The notes under the pieces are model-generated. The model searched no databases. It saw only the letters and a program-made list of their open reading frames with translations, and was not told the DNA's origin. From positions 1 to 6,136 of the forward strand of contig JASMME010000089.1 in the NCBI GenBank assembly GCA_030748365.1: a stretch of 6,136 nt of DNA, in the 5' to 3' direction. Source of the stretch: Lutibacter sp. Its GTDB lineage: Bacteria > Bacteroidota > Bacteroidia > Flavobacteriales > Flavobacteriaceae. Shown here in pieces: positions 1 through 6,136 of the stretch. A program made the translations under genes and the position numbers. The first letter of the stretch is position 1, and each line of letters begins with the position of its first letter.

Positions 1-951
1 AAAAAGGGGGCTGTTATTTTTATTGCCAACCACCAGAATGGCCTAATCGACCCTTTACTAATCGCAACAACTACCCACAGAACCGTTCACTTCCTAGCGA
101 GGGCCAGTGCCTTTAAAAAGCGACTGGCCCGTACCCTGCTTCACAGCATTCATATGCTGCCAGTGTACCGAATCAGGGATGGCATCAGAACCCTCTCCAA
201 AAACACCGGTATTTTTGAAAAATGCACGGAGGTACTGAAAGAAAAAGGAGCCATTGGTATCTTTGCTGAAGGAGAACACCACCTAGACAGGCGGGTCATT
301 CCATTAAAAAAAGGTTTTGCCAGAATCATACGGGCCACCCTTTTAAAATACCCGGAACTAGAGATCCAAATTGTTCCTGTGGGATTGAATTTTGATGACC
401 CTACCAAATTTGCCAACAGCGCCAGTATCTATTATGGCAAACCAATTAGGGCGAACCAGTATATTGATCTACAACAGCCCGAAGGAAACTTCTCCGTTAT
501 CATCAACAAAGTTACAACGGCCTTGAAAAAAATCACCCTTCACATTGATTCGGAAGCTGATTATAATGAAACCATTGAAAAACTGGAAGCCCGTAACGTA
601 GATTACTTGGATCCTTATAAGGCCAATGCGTTACTGGAAGATATCGATAACACCCCCGCTCCTAAACATCCGCCAACAATAGTACCCAACTGGTGGGCAC
701 CTATTCTGCTCTTGGCAAAAATCAATAGCCTTGTACCTCTAGTCACTTGGCGATTCCTACGAAAATTTATTGAAGATCCTGCCTTTATCAGCACCTTTCG
801 CTTTGCGCTGATTACAACCTTATTTCCCCTCTTTTACCTAATACAGACAGGAATAGTCGGCTGGTATTTTGGTACGGGTACGGCACTTATATACCTGTCT
901 TTTTCAATCCTTTCAGGCCTGATTGCAACGAAAACACGCTTTGGTCTATAA
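1..951 (+). CDS. Lysophospholipid/glycerolipid acyltransferase (PlsC-like, Gat-type), 5' end missing
   Basis: Frame 1 is open from the first base to the TAA at 949-951 and gives 316 visible residues; the start lies upstream of the window. An ATG at 154 is in frame but cannot be the start, because catalytic block I lies before it. Block I is NHQNGLIDP (bases 28-54), with His at visible residue 11 and Asp at 17. Block II is MLPVYRIRDG (52-61). Block III is FAEGEHH (88-94, bases 262-282), which replaces the usual FPEGT. Block IV is IVPVGLNFDD (124-133). The family transfers an acyl chain to glycerol-3-phosphate or a lysophospholipid at the cytoplasmic membrane. The His/Asp spacing is HX5D rather than HX4D, as in the yeast Gat1/Sct1-like branch. 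The C-terminus is hydrophobic, with two likely membrane helices near residues 266-288 and 292-309 and a further apolar stretch near 231-251. The gene converges on and overlaps the minus-strand gene. The exact substrate cannot be read from the sequence. Confidence 0.88.
   Translation, partial: KKGAVIFIANHQNGLIDPLLIATTTHRTVHFLARASAFKKRLARTLLHSIHMLPVYRIRDGIRTLSKNTGIFEKCTEVLKEKGAIGIFAEGEHHLDRRVIPLKKGFARIIRATLLKYPELEIQIVPVGLNFDDPTKFANSASIYYGKPIRANQYIDLQQPEGNFSVIINKVTTALKKITLHIDSEADYNETIEKLEARNVDYLDPYKANALLEDIDNTPAPKHPPTIVPNWWAPILLLAKINSLVPLVTWRFLRKFIEDPAFISTFRFALITTLFPLFYLIQTGIVGWYFGTGTALIYLSFSILSGLIATKTRFGL
887..951. other. Tail-to-tail overlap of two convergent genes
   Basis: The last 65 bases of the plus-strand acyltransferase (stop TAA 949-951) are also the last 65 bases of the minus-strand GH3/serine hydrolase gene (stop TAA 887-889). 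The DNA encodes the final membrane segment of one protein and the last 20 or so residues of the other. No intergenic space and no stem-loop followed by a T run separates them, so I see no conventional terminator here. Confidence 0.85.
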
Positions 952-3859
952 GGGCCTCTTGAATGAGTTGTTGGATATGGGTTCTGATATCATGGGTTAC
1001 CAAGGCTTGGTTCTCCATCGTTGGAAAGACCCTGTTCGATAAAAAAACGTAGAGTAAACCCGTTTCAGGATCGGCCCATGTATAGGTGCCAGTAAAGCCA
1101 CTATGACCGAAACTTGCGTCCGAGACACAGGCACAGGTGGCCTTCTCCTCTTCTAGAAGTTGTGGCTTGTCAAAACCGATCCCCCTTCGAATACTGTCCT
1201 GGGCGTAATAACGATGGTTAAAGGCATCAATGGTCGCAGGCTGCAAATACCTTTTACCGCCGTAATAACCCTTTTGCAAAAAGAGCTGCATGATTTTAGC
1301 CACGTCATTGGCATTGGAAAACAGGCCCGCATGACCGCCTATACCCCCCTGCATAGCCGCCCCCATATCATGGACGTATCCGTGGATCAATTGTTTGCGG
1401 AAATAGCTATCTTTTTCAGTGGGTACAATCTGAGATTTGGAATGAATTTTCAGGGGAAGATAGGTCATATGATTAGCACCCAGAGAACGGTAAAAATGAT
1501 CTTGGGTCAGTGCGTCTAGGTTTGACCGGTAATGCTTCTCTATCAATCTCTTAAACAGGTAATAGGAAAGGTCACTATACTTATAACCTTCTTTAGGCAG
1601 TTGTGGTGACTGATAAATGCTGTCAAAAATGACCTGTTGATAGTCTTTTTTTAGGTACATATCCGTGGCAACCTCTGTTGGAAATGCTTTCGAAAACTGC
1701 GAGGCATAATAGCCGGGCAGTGGTTGCTGTGTAAGGCTGTCTAGGGTGTACTTATAGAAGGGAATCCAGGCCTTGAGTCTTCCTACATGTGACAGGACCT
1801 CTCTTACCGTCAACGTATCTTTGTTGGAGCCCTGTAAGGCCGGTAATAAACTACCCAGCGAGCTGTTTACATCAAGCTCTCCTGCTTCCTGGAGTTTCAT
1901 AAGCATGGGAAGCGTTGCCAAGATTTTGGTCATAGAGGCCAGGTCGTAGAGGTGATCGTTTGTTACGGGAATGCTTTGGCGGTCGGTATGGTATCCAAAA
2001 CTTTTCTGATAAACCACGGTGCCCTTCCTCGCTACCAACACCTGCATACCGGGTGCCATTTTCTCGCTGATGACCCTGGCAGCTACCCTGTCAATACGCG
2101 ACAATCGTTGGCTACTCAAACCCACCGATTCGGGTAGGGAATAAGCCAGCCTACCGAGCAGTTCGGAACGCAGACCGAAGCCTTCTTTAAAAACCTGTCT
2201 GATAGAAACCGGCAGTTTGCCCTGGGCTTGCAAAGCCCCAAAAATTATCTGTGCTGATATTTCCTGTGACAGCTGACTGTTCTGATAGGATACAAGCAAG
2301 CCTTCAATAGGGGAAAAAGAGGGAATCTTTAACAAACTGTAAGGACTGGTAAAAACGTTGAGAATCACACGTTTTTTTCGGGAAATTTCCGCTAATAGTT
2401 GCAATTCTTTTCGCTGAAACTTATAGGATTTCCAGGCAGTAGCATTGGATTTGTGATAGCCTATGATTACCAGGTTATAGGGCTGTAATTTCCTTAAGAG
2501 TTCCCGTGTATTTTTAGCAGATACCAGGTCGACAGTGGCATAGTTTTGCAACATAGTTAGAAAGGGCTTATGGTCGGCATCACCGAGCTTTACATAAGCA
2601 ATTCGTTGCTTGTCGAGTTCCCGAATCGGCAAAAGAGACCCTTTGTTTTTTACGAGGGTTACAGCGTTTTCCAACAAGGTTCTGTGTAACAATTCATTCT
2701 CTACAGTCTTCAAATCAGTTGGCAAACCTTCAATAGCAACAGGCTGGTAACTGTGCAAACCACTTAGGTACTTGGCCTTGAGAATTTTCCGAACCGACCT
2801 TTCCAGGCGTTTGGTCGATAGCGCCCCAGTCGCCAGGGCCTGCTTGAACCTACGGACTGTAGCCGGTATGTCTAGTGGAAAAACCAGCAAGTCATTTCCG
2901 GCCAAAACGGCGGACAGGTTGACAGCCTCAGGACGGTCATGGTTAGCAACCCCCTTCATATTCATACCATCTGTTACAATCAGCCCCTGATAACCCAGCT
3001 GTTCTCGTAACAAACCGTTTACAATATGATGTGATAACGAAGACGGAAGCTTGGCATCGGGCTCAAAGGCCGGCACCCTTAAATGGGCTACCATAAGCCC
3101 TACAATACCCGCCTCTATGTTTTTTTGATAAGGATACAATTCGTTGGTTTCCAGACTACTTCGATCGGAAGTCACCACGGGAAGTGTATGGTGAGAATCC
3201 TTTGCGGTATCACCATGGCCTGGGAAATGCTTGGCGCAGGCCAATATACCAGCTCCCTGAAGTCCCCGGGTAAAAGCGACCGATTTATTGGCCACATTGA
3301 GCGGGTTTTCACCAAAGGAACGGTTTCCGATAATGGGATTGTCGGGGTTGGTATTCACATCAACTACTGGCGCGAAATTCATATGAATTCCCATGCGTTT
3401 GAGCTGTTGCCCAAGCTGGTTACCAAATTGTTCGATCAAAGAGTCGTCTCTGACCGCTCCAAGGGTCATGTTCCAAGGAAAGCGGTAGGTGTCTTGTAAG
3501 CGCATGTCTAGGCCCCATTCGGCATCGATCCCAATCAGAAGCGGTAGGGCTGATCTCGCCTGGTAACGATTGGTCAGTTGGGCTTGTTTGACAGGGTTGT
3601 CCTGGAAAAAGATAAGGGCGCCGATATGGTACTTATCAATCAGTTTGTTTATAGAGGCTTCGTGCGCTTCTCCTTTATTGGAATAGGCGGCTACCATAAA
3701 CAACTGACCGATTTGTTGATCGATACTCATCCCCTGGTAGACCGAATCTACCCATCGTTGCTGTGCCTTGGCATCGGCGGCCTGAAGCGGATCCATCTCC
3801 TGTGCTGTCAAAAGGCTTGCACCGAACAAAATGACGATACAAAAAAATCTTTTTATCAT
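887..3859 (-). CDS. Secreted GH3 beta-N-acetylglucosaminidase fused to a beta-lactamase-family serine hydrolase
   Basis: This is a 990-residue exported fusion. Residues 1-20 (MIKRFF, an apolar core, then SLLTAQ) look like a signal peptide; no lipobox Cys is seen. The GH3 TIM-barrel covers about 40-365. KHFPGHGDT (210-218) is followed by DSHH (221-224), which gives the NagZ-type Asp221/His223 acid-base dyad, and IVTDGMNM (294-301) gives nucleophile Asp297. A GH3 C-terminal-like alpha/beta domain spans about 390-560. The beta-lactamase-fold domain spans about 575-970: SMTK (Ser642/Lys645, bases 1925-1936) is the SxxK motif, YSD (761-763) stands where YxN is usual, and GHSGFTGT (918-925) is the KTG-equivalent. 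Likely substrates are peptidoglycan fragments: removal of GlcNAc, plus a peptide, amide or ester cleavage by the serine domain. This parallels the adjacent B. subtilis nagZ and amiE genes. I chose the ATG at 3857-3859 because it gives a compact signal peptide. The ATG at 3881-3883, 8 codons upstream, overlaps the previous stop and is a real alternative; the one at 3905-3907 is less likely. Confidence 0.92.
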   Translation of the reverse strand: MIKRFFCIVILFGASLLTAQEMDPLQAADAKAQQRWVDSVYQGMSIDQQIGQLFMVAAYSNKGEAHEASINKLIDKYHIGALIFFQDNPVKQAQLTNRYQARSALPLLIGIDAEWGLDMRLQDTYRFPWNMTLGAVRDDSLIEQFGNQLGQQLKRMGIHMNFAPVVDVNTNPDNPIIGNRSFGENPLNVANKSVAFTRGLQGAGILACAKHFPGHGDTAKDSHHTLPVVTSDRSSLETNELYPYQKNIEAGIVGLMVAHLRVPAFEPDAKLPSSLSHHIVNGLLREQLGYQGLIVTDGMNMKGVANHDRPEAVNLSAVLAGNDLLVFPLDIPATVRRFKQALATGALSTKRLERSVRKILKAKYLSGLHSYQPVAIEGLPTDLKTVENELLHRTLLENAVTLVKNKGSLLPIRELDKQRIAYVKLGDADHKPFLTMLQNYATVDLVSAKNTRELLRKLQPYNLVIIGYHKSNATAWKSYKFQRKELQLLAEISRKKRVILNVFTSPYSLLKIPSFSPIEGLLVSYQNSQLSQEISAQIIFGALQAQGKLPVSIRQVFKEGFGLRSELLGRLAYSLPESVGLSSQRLSRIDRVAARVISEKMAPGMQVLVARKGTVVYQKSFGYHTDRQSIPVTNDHLYDLASMTKILATLPMLMKLQEAGELDVNSSLGSLLPALQGSNKDTLTVREVLSHVGRLKAWIPFYKYTLDSLTQQPLPGYYASQFSKAFPTEVATDMYLKKDYQQVIFDSIYQSPQLPKEGYKYSDLSYYLFKRLIEKHYRSNLDALTQDHFYRSLGANHMTYLPLKIHSKSQIVPTEKDSYFRKQLIHGYVHDMGAAMQGGIGGHAGLFSNANDVAKIMQLFLQKGYYGGKRYLQPATIDAFNHRYYAQDSIRRGIGFDKPQLLEEEKATCACVSDASFGHSGFTGTYTWADPETGLLYVFLSNRVFPTMENQALVTHDIRTHIQQLIQEALIDQSVFSLQSGLKGLKKTGI

Positions 3860-3879
3860 TTGGGGAAATATTAGCGGGC

Positions 3880-3883
3880 TCAT
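3880..3883 (-). other. ATGA stop/start overlap
   Basis: On the minus strand the TGA stop of the 162-residue gene shares bases with an in-frame ATG of the downstream GH3/serine hydrolase gene. This is the classic arrangement for translational coupling. If this ATG is used, the exported protein gains eight residues (MSPLIFPQ) ahead of MIKRFF, which would still work as a longer signal-peptide n-region. No Shine-Dalgarno sequence precedes either candidate start, so it cannot settle the choice. Confidence 0.5.
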
Positions 3884-4368
3884 TGTTTGAAAAATCGCTG
3901 ATGCCAACTGCTATGGGCCGGCACCTCCCAAGCGTCAGACAAATCGGCTTTGCTGCTGATCAAATTGTTAAATACGATGGTGTTTGCATCGACCTCCCCC
4001 GCACTGATACAATCCTGAAAATCGGACAAGGTTTCCACCCGTACCGCCTCTTGGTCCCTAAATTGAACGTGGAGTCTGTTGGTCATCGACAGTCCAAACT
4101 TGGTTTCAAATTCCTTGATCAACCGGATGGAATCATCAATGGCGCAGCCAGAGACCTGCTGTTGACTTTCATCGACAGCCAAAATGATGAATTGATCGTA
4201 TCGTATGGTATAGGATGCTTGCAGTTTTTCCCCATGCCTTAGCCAATGGGCCGTAAACCTGTCGAGCCTTTTAGAGATATAATCGGTTTCTTCCGCCGTA
4301 AAGGGACGATCGGATGGGTAAAGCCAAATCCTAGAGGCAGCACTCATACTGTCAAAACGCACAGACAT
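3880..4368 (-). CDS. Conserved Bacteroidota protein of unknown function (often mislabelled 'ABC transporter ATPase')
   Basis: This 162-residue soluble protein has no signal peptide or membrane helix. I recognise it as a family common in Flavobacteriia, with blocks SRIWLYPSDRPFTAEE (12-27), YDQFIILAVDES (57-68), SGCAIDDSIRLI (73-84), DANTIVFNNLI (126-136) and WEVPAHSSWHQRFF (147-160). Homologues are often labelled 'ABC transporter ATPase' in databases. That label is not supported here: I find no Walker A P-loop (GxxGxGK[ST]), no LSGGQ signature and no Walker B, and the protein is too short for an ATPase domain. The conserved Cys in SGC, the acidic residues and the C-terminal WHxRFF could mark a binding or catalytic site, but no function is known to me. 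It starts 3 bases after the exonuclease stop and its own stop overlaps a possible start of the GH3 fusion gene, so it is very probably in an operon. The start is the first Met after the upstream stop; Met8 is a weaker alternative. Confidence 0.85.
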   Translation of the reverse strand: MSVRFDSMSAASRIWLYPSDRPFTAEETDYISKRLDRFTAHWLRHGEKLQASYTIRYDQFIILAVDESQQQVSGCAIDDSIRLIKEFETKFGLSMTNRLHVQFRDQEAVRVETLSDFQDCISAGEVDANTIVFNNLISSKADLSDAWEVPAHSSWHQRFFKQ

Positions 4369-4371
4369 AGC

Positions 4372-5190
4372 CTATAATTTTTGGTTGAATTTCTTTTGGA
4401 GGTCTTCCAAGGTACTACCACCAGCTTTGACAGCCATCCTTTCTTTGATGGCGGCCAATACCTTTTTGGTATACCGAGGAAAATCGGCCTGTTGTATCCA
4501 GGCGTAATAGCCCCTATCTTGCTTCAATACTTCGGTAACCTTTCTACCTTTGTGCTTTCCAAAAGTAAATACCTCCGCTCCCTCCTGGTCGTACTGTATA
4601 AAACCAGCAAAATCGGCACGTTTCTGAAAGGTAGAAAACTCATGTAGAAAATCTACATCATTCTGCAGGTCTTCATAGCGATCGAGCTGTGCCTTCAGTA
4701 TTTCATAGGTAGCCCTGGTATCGGCAGCAGCAGAATGGGCATTTTCTAGGTCTTTCCCGCAGTAAAATTGGTAGCCAGCGCGTAGGTTGCGCTCCTCTTT
4801 TTTATGAAAAATAACCTGTACATCGACAGAGACCCGGTCATTCATATCAAAATCAACGCCAGCCCGTAGCATCTCTTCAGCCAGTAAGGGAATATCAAAA
4901 CGACTGGAATTAAAGCCGGCCAGGTCACAACCCGCAATAAAATCGTGTACTTTACCCGCCAGTTCCTTAAAAATGGGCGCGTTGACCACCCTTTCATTGG
5001 TAATTCCATGGATATCTATGGCTTCTTTGGGAATCTCCATCTCGGGATTTACCAACCAAGTCTCGCTTTCTTCACGACCATCAGGATTCACCTTTAAAAT
5101 GGAAATTTCTACAATACGATCCTTGGCAATATTGATACCGGTCGTTTCAAGATCGAAAAAAACGATGGGTCTGTTCAATGTTAATTCCAT
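4372..5190 (-). CDS. DEDDh-family 3'-5' exonuclease with ExoX-like C-terminal domain
   Basis: This is a 272-residue cytoplasmic nuclease of the DnaQ/ExoX type, which removes nucleotides from DNA 3' ends using two metal ions. Exo I is FFDLETTG (11-18) with Asp13 and Glu15. Exo II is GFNSSRFDIPLL (92-103) with Asp99. Exo III is AHSAAADTRAT (151-161) with His152 and Asp157. The full DEDDh set is therefore intact. After a linker of about 45 residues, residues 208-245 (FTFGKHKGRKV, then GYYAWIQQADFP and TKKVL) match the small module found at the C-terminus of ExoX-like exonucleases. This length and architecture suggest a stand-alone repair or processing exonuclease rather than the DNA polymerase III epsilon subunit, as no polymerase or clamp-binding region is evident. 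The ATG at 5188-5190 is preceded by A/T-rich sequence (TAATTTTTT), typical of Bacteroidota starts. It lies 31 bases after the sigma-54 regulator and 3 bases before the next gene. The specific substrate is unknown. Confidence 0.92.
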   Translation of the reverse strand: MELTLNRPIVFFDLETTGINIAKDRIVEISILKVNPDGREESETWLVNPEMEIPKEAIDIHGITNERVVNAPIFKELAGKVHDFIAGCDLAGFNSSRFDIPLLAEEMLRAGVDFDMNDRVSVDVQVIFHKKEERNLRAGYQFYCGKDLENAHSAAADTRATYEILKAQLDRYEDLQNDVDFLHEFSTFQKRADFAGFIQYDQEGAEVFTFGKHKGRKVTEVLKQDRGYYAWIQQADFPRYTKKVLAAIKERMAVKAGGSTLEDLQKKFNQKL

Positions 5191-5221
5191 AAAAAATTAG
5201 GTAGGTATGGATGGTTTATAT
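5191..5221 (-). other. Short intergenic spacer within the minus-strand gene run
   Basis: These 31 bases separate the stop of the sigma-54 activator from the start of the exonuclease. I see no stem-loop followed by a T run, no TTTG / TAnnTTTG-type Bacteroidota promoter and no Shine-Dalgarno motif. The segment just before the ATG is A/T-rich. It is best read as an intra-operon spacer, and it is too short to encode a missing DNA-binding domain for the upstream regulator. Confidence 0.6.
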
Positions 5222-6136
5222 TTATTTGACAGCAAAAAGCCTTACATCCTCTTCAGAAACCTCGTGATTTCCTAAAATAATGAGGCGTTCTACTACATTT
5301 CTCAATTCCCTGATATTACCCGTCCAGTCATAGGACTCTAGCAACTGTACCGCCGCCGGAGAAAATGGTTTGGCAGACTCCCCCTGCTCCTGGGCAATCT
5401 GTGTGGTAAAAAAGTCAATCAGTGAAGGGATGTCTTCCCTTCTTTCGTTTAGGGGGGGTACGTGAATCATAATGACTGCTAGCCTGTGGTACAGGTCCTC
5501 CCTGAACCGCCCGTCAGCGATTTCTTTTTTCAGGTCTTTGTTCGTGGCGGCCAACACCCGTACGTCTACCAGGATGTCCTTTTCACTACCGACCCGCGAA
5601 ATCTTTTTCTCCTGGAGCGCGCGCAAGACTTTTGCCTGGGCAGAAAGGCTCATATCACCAATTTCATCCAGAAAGATGGTCCCTCCGTTGGCAGATTCAA
5701 ATTTACCTGAGCGGTCTTTATTCGCCCCTGTAAATGACCCTTTTACATGGCCAAACAATTCACTTTCAATCAGCGCTGAGGGGATGGCTGCACAGTTCAC
5801 TTCCACCATGGGTTTTTTAGAACGACTGCTCTGCTGGTGTAACCAATGCGCCACCAGCTCTTTTCCAGTTCCATTGGCACCGGTAATCAGTACCCTGGCC
5901 GTAGTAGGGGCTACCTTCTCAATAATCGATTTGATTTGTTGAACAGCAGCACTTTCACCCACCATTTCGTATTTTTTACTCACCTTCTTCCTGAGCTGTT
6001 TGTTCTCGACCACCAATTCTTTTCTTTCCAATGCATTTTTAAGGGTGTTGAGCAGGCGGTTCAGGTCGGGCGGTTTTGAAATATAATCGAAGGCTCCGAG
6101 TTTCATCGTCTGTACAGCCGTTTCGAGATCGCCGTG
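5222..6136 (-). CDS. Sigma-54-dependent response regulator (NtrC-type AAA+), 5' end missing, no HTH domain
   Basis: The frame is open to the window edge and gives 304 visible residues; the start and the phospho-acceptor Asp of the receiver lie outside. The ATG at 6104-6106 falls inside the receiver fold and is not the start. Residues 1-32 are the receiver C-terminus, with KLGAFDYISKPPD (12-24) carrying the conserved Lys21. A charged helical linker follows (about 35-53). The AAA+ domain then has Walker A GANGTGKE (86-93), the sigma-54-contacting loop GSFTGA (133-138, bases 5723-5740), Walker B GGTIFLDEIGDM (151-162), arginine-finger region FREDLYHRL (211-219) and lid WTGNIRELRNVVERL (271-285). 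All ATPase elements look intact, so it should drive open-complex formation by RpoN polymerase after phosphorylation by a histidine kinase that is not in the window. The protein stops 19 residues after the lid helix, without the Fis-type helix-turn-helix usual in NtrC proteins. It leads the visible minus-strand run. Confidence 0.93.
   Translation of the reverse strand, partial: HGDLETAVQTMKLGAFDYISKPPDLNRLLNTLKNALERKELVVENKQLRKKVSKKYEMVGESAAVQQIKSIIEKVAPTTARVLITGANGTGKELVAHWLHQQSSRSKKPMVEVNCAAIPSALIESELFGHVKGSFTGANKDRSGKFESANGGTIFLDEIGDMSLSAQAKVLRALQEKKISRVGSEKDILVDVRVLAATNKDLKKEIADGRFREDLYHRLAVIMIHVPPLNERREDIPSLIDFFTTQIAQEQGESAKPFSPAAVQLLESYDWTGNIRELRNVVERLIILGNHEVSEEDVRLFAVK

Noticed and set aside
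154..951. Treating the ATG at 154 as the true start of the acyltransferase
   Set aside because: The essential NHQNGLIDP block lies upstream in the same open frame, so the gene begins outside the window and the ATG at 154 is internal.
1160..1519. A 119-residue open frame on the plus strand opposite the serine hydrolase domain
   Set aside because: It is antisense to conserved coding sequence, and there is no sign of independent coding potential.
3083..3499. A 138-residue open frame on the plus strand opposite the GH3 domain
   Set aside because: It is antisense to the catalytic KHFPGHGDT region of the GH3 enzyme, has no recognisable motif and no upstream start signal.
3860..3907. Starting the GH3 fusion at the most upstream ATG (3905-3907)
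   Set aside because: It would overlap the preceding gene by 28 bases and put 16 residues ahead of a compact signal peptide. The ATG at 3857-3859, or the coupled one at 3881-3883, fits better.
3883..4242. A 119-residue plus-strand frame opposite the 162-residue conserved protein
   Set aside because: The minus-strand protein matches a conserved family with clear blocks, so the opposite frame is a shadow.
5191..5221. A possible terminator or separate promoter between the sigma-54 activator and the exonuclease
   Set aside because: No inverted repeat with a T run and no recognisable Bacteroidota promoter elements were seen in the 31 bases.
5472..5942. A 156-residue open frame on the plus strand opposite the sigma-54 activator
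   Set aside because: It lies wholly antisense to a conserved AAA+ domain with intact motifs, and its translation shows no recognisable domain. It is a by-product of the codon use of the real gene.

Overview
The window looks like a chromosomal segment from a member of the Bacteroidota, most likely a marine-type Flavobacteriaceae. The evidence is a 162-residue protein family that I know only from that group, a GH3/beta-lactamase fusion protein of the kind common there, a Gat-like acyltransferase with the NHQN...D motif typical of Bacteroidota, and gene starts with no Shine-Dalgarno sequence but A/T-rich stretches before the start codon. The genus is not determined. I see no mobile element, CRISPR array, tRNA or rRNA. 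Coding density is nearly complete, and no gene-free stretch exceeds about 31 bases.

Layout: one gene on the plus strand faces four genes on the minus strand. At the left edge (1-951, +) is the 3' part of a membrane-associated lysophospholipid/glycerolipid acyltransferase. It converges on, and overlaps by 65 bases, the last gene of a tightly packed minus-strand run. Read in transcription order from the right edge, that run is: (i) a sigma-54 activator of the NtrC response-regulator type, cut by the window edge in its receiver domain and ending without a DNA-binding domain; (ii) after 31 bases, a DEDDh 3'-5' exonuclease with an ExoX-like C-terminal module; (iii) after 3 bases, the 162-residue conserved protein of unknown function, often mislabelled as an ABC transporter ATPase; (iv) overlapping or 20 bases further on, depending on the start codon, a secreted protein of about 990 residues that joins a NagZ-like GH3 beta-N-acetylglucosaminidase to a beta-lactamase-fold serine hydrolase.

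The spacing suggests that genes (i) to (iv) can be co-transcribed, but their functions do not form one obvious pathway. The best functional reading is for gene (iv). In Bacillus subtilis the neighbouring genes nagZ and amiE encode a secreted GH3 glucosaminidase and a beta-lactamase-fold muramyl-L-alanine amidase that act together on muropeptides, and here both activity types appear to sit on one exported chain. The other notable protein is the sigma-54 activator without a helix-turn-helix domain, which cannot bind an enhancer in the usual way. I did not find strong evidence for a wholly new multi-gene system.
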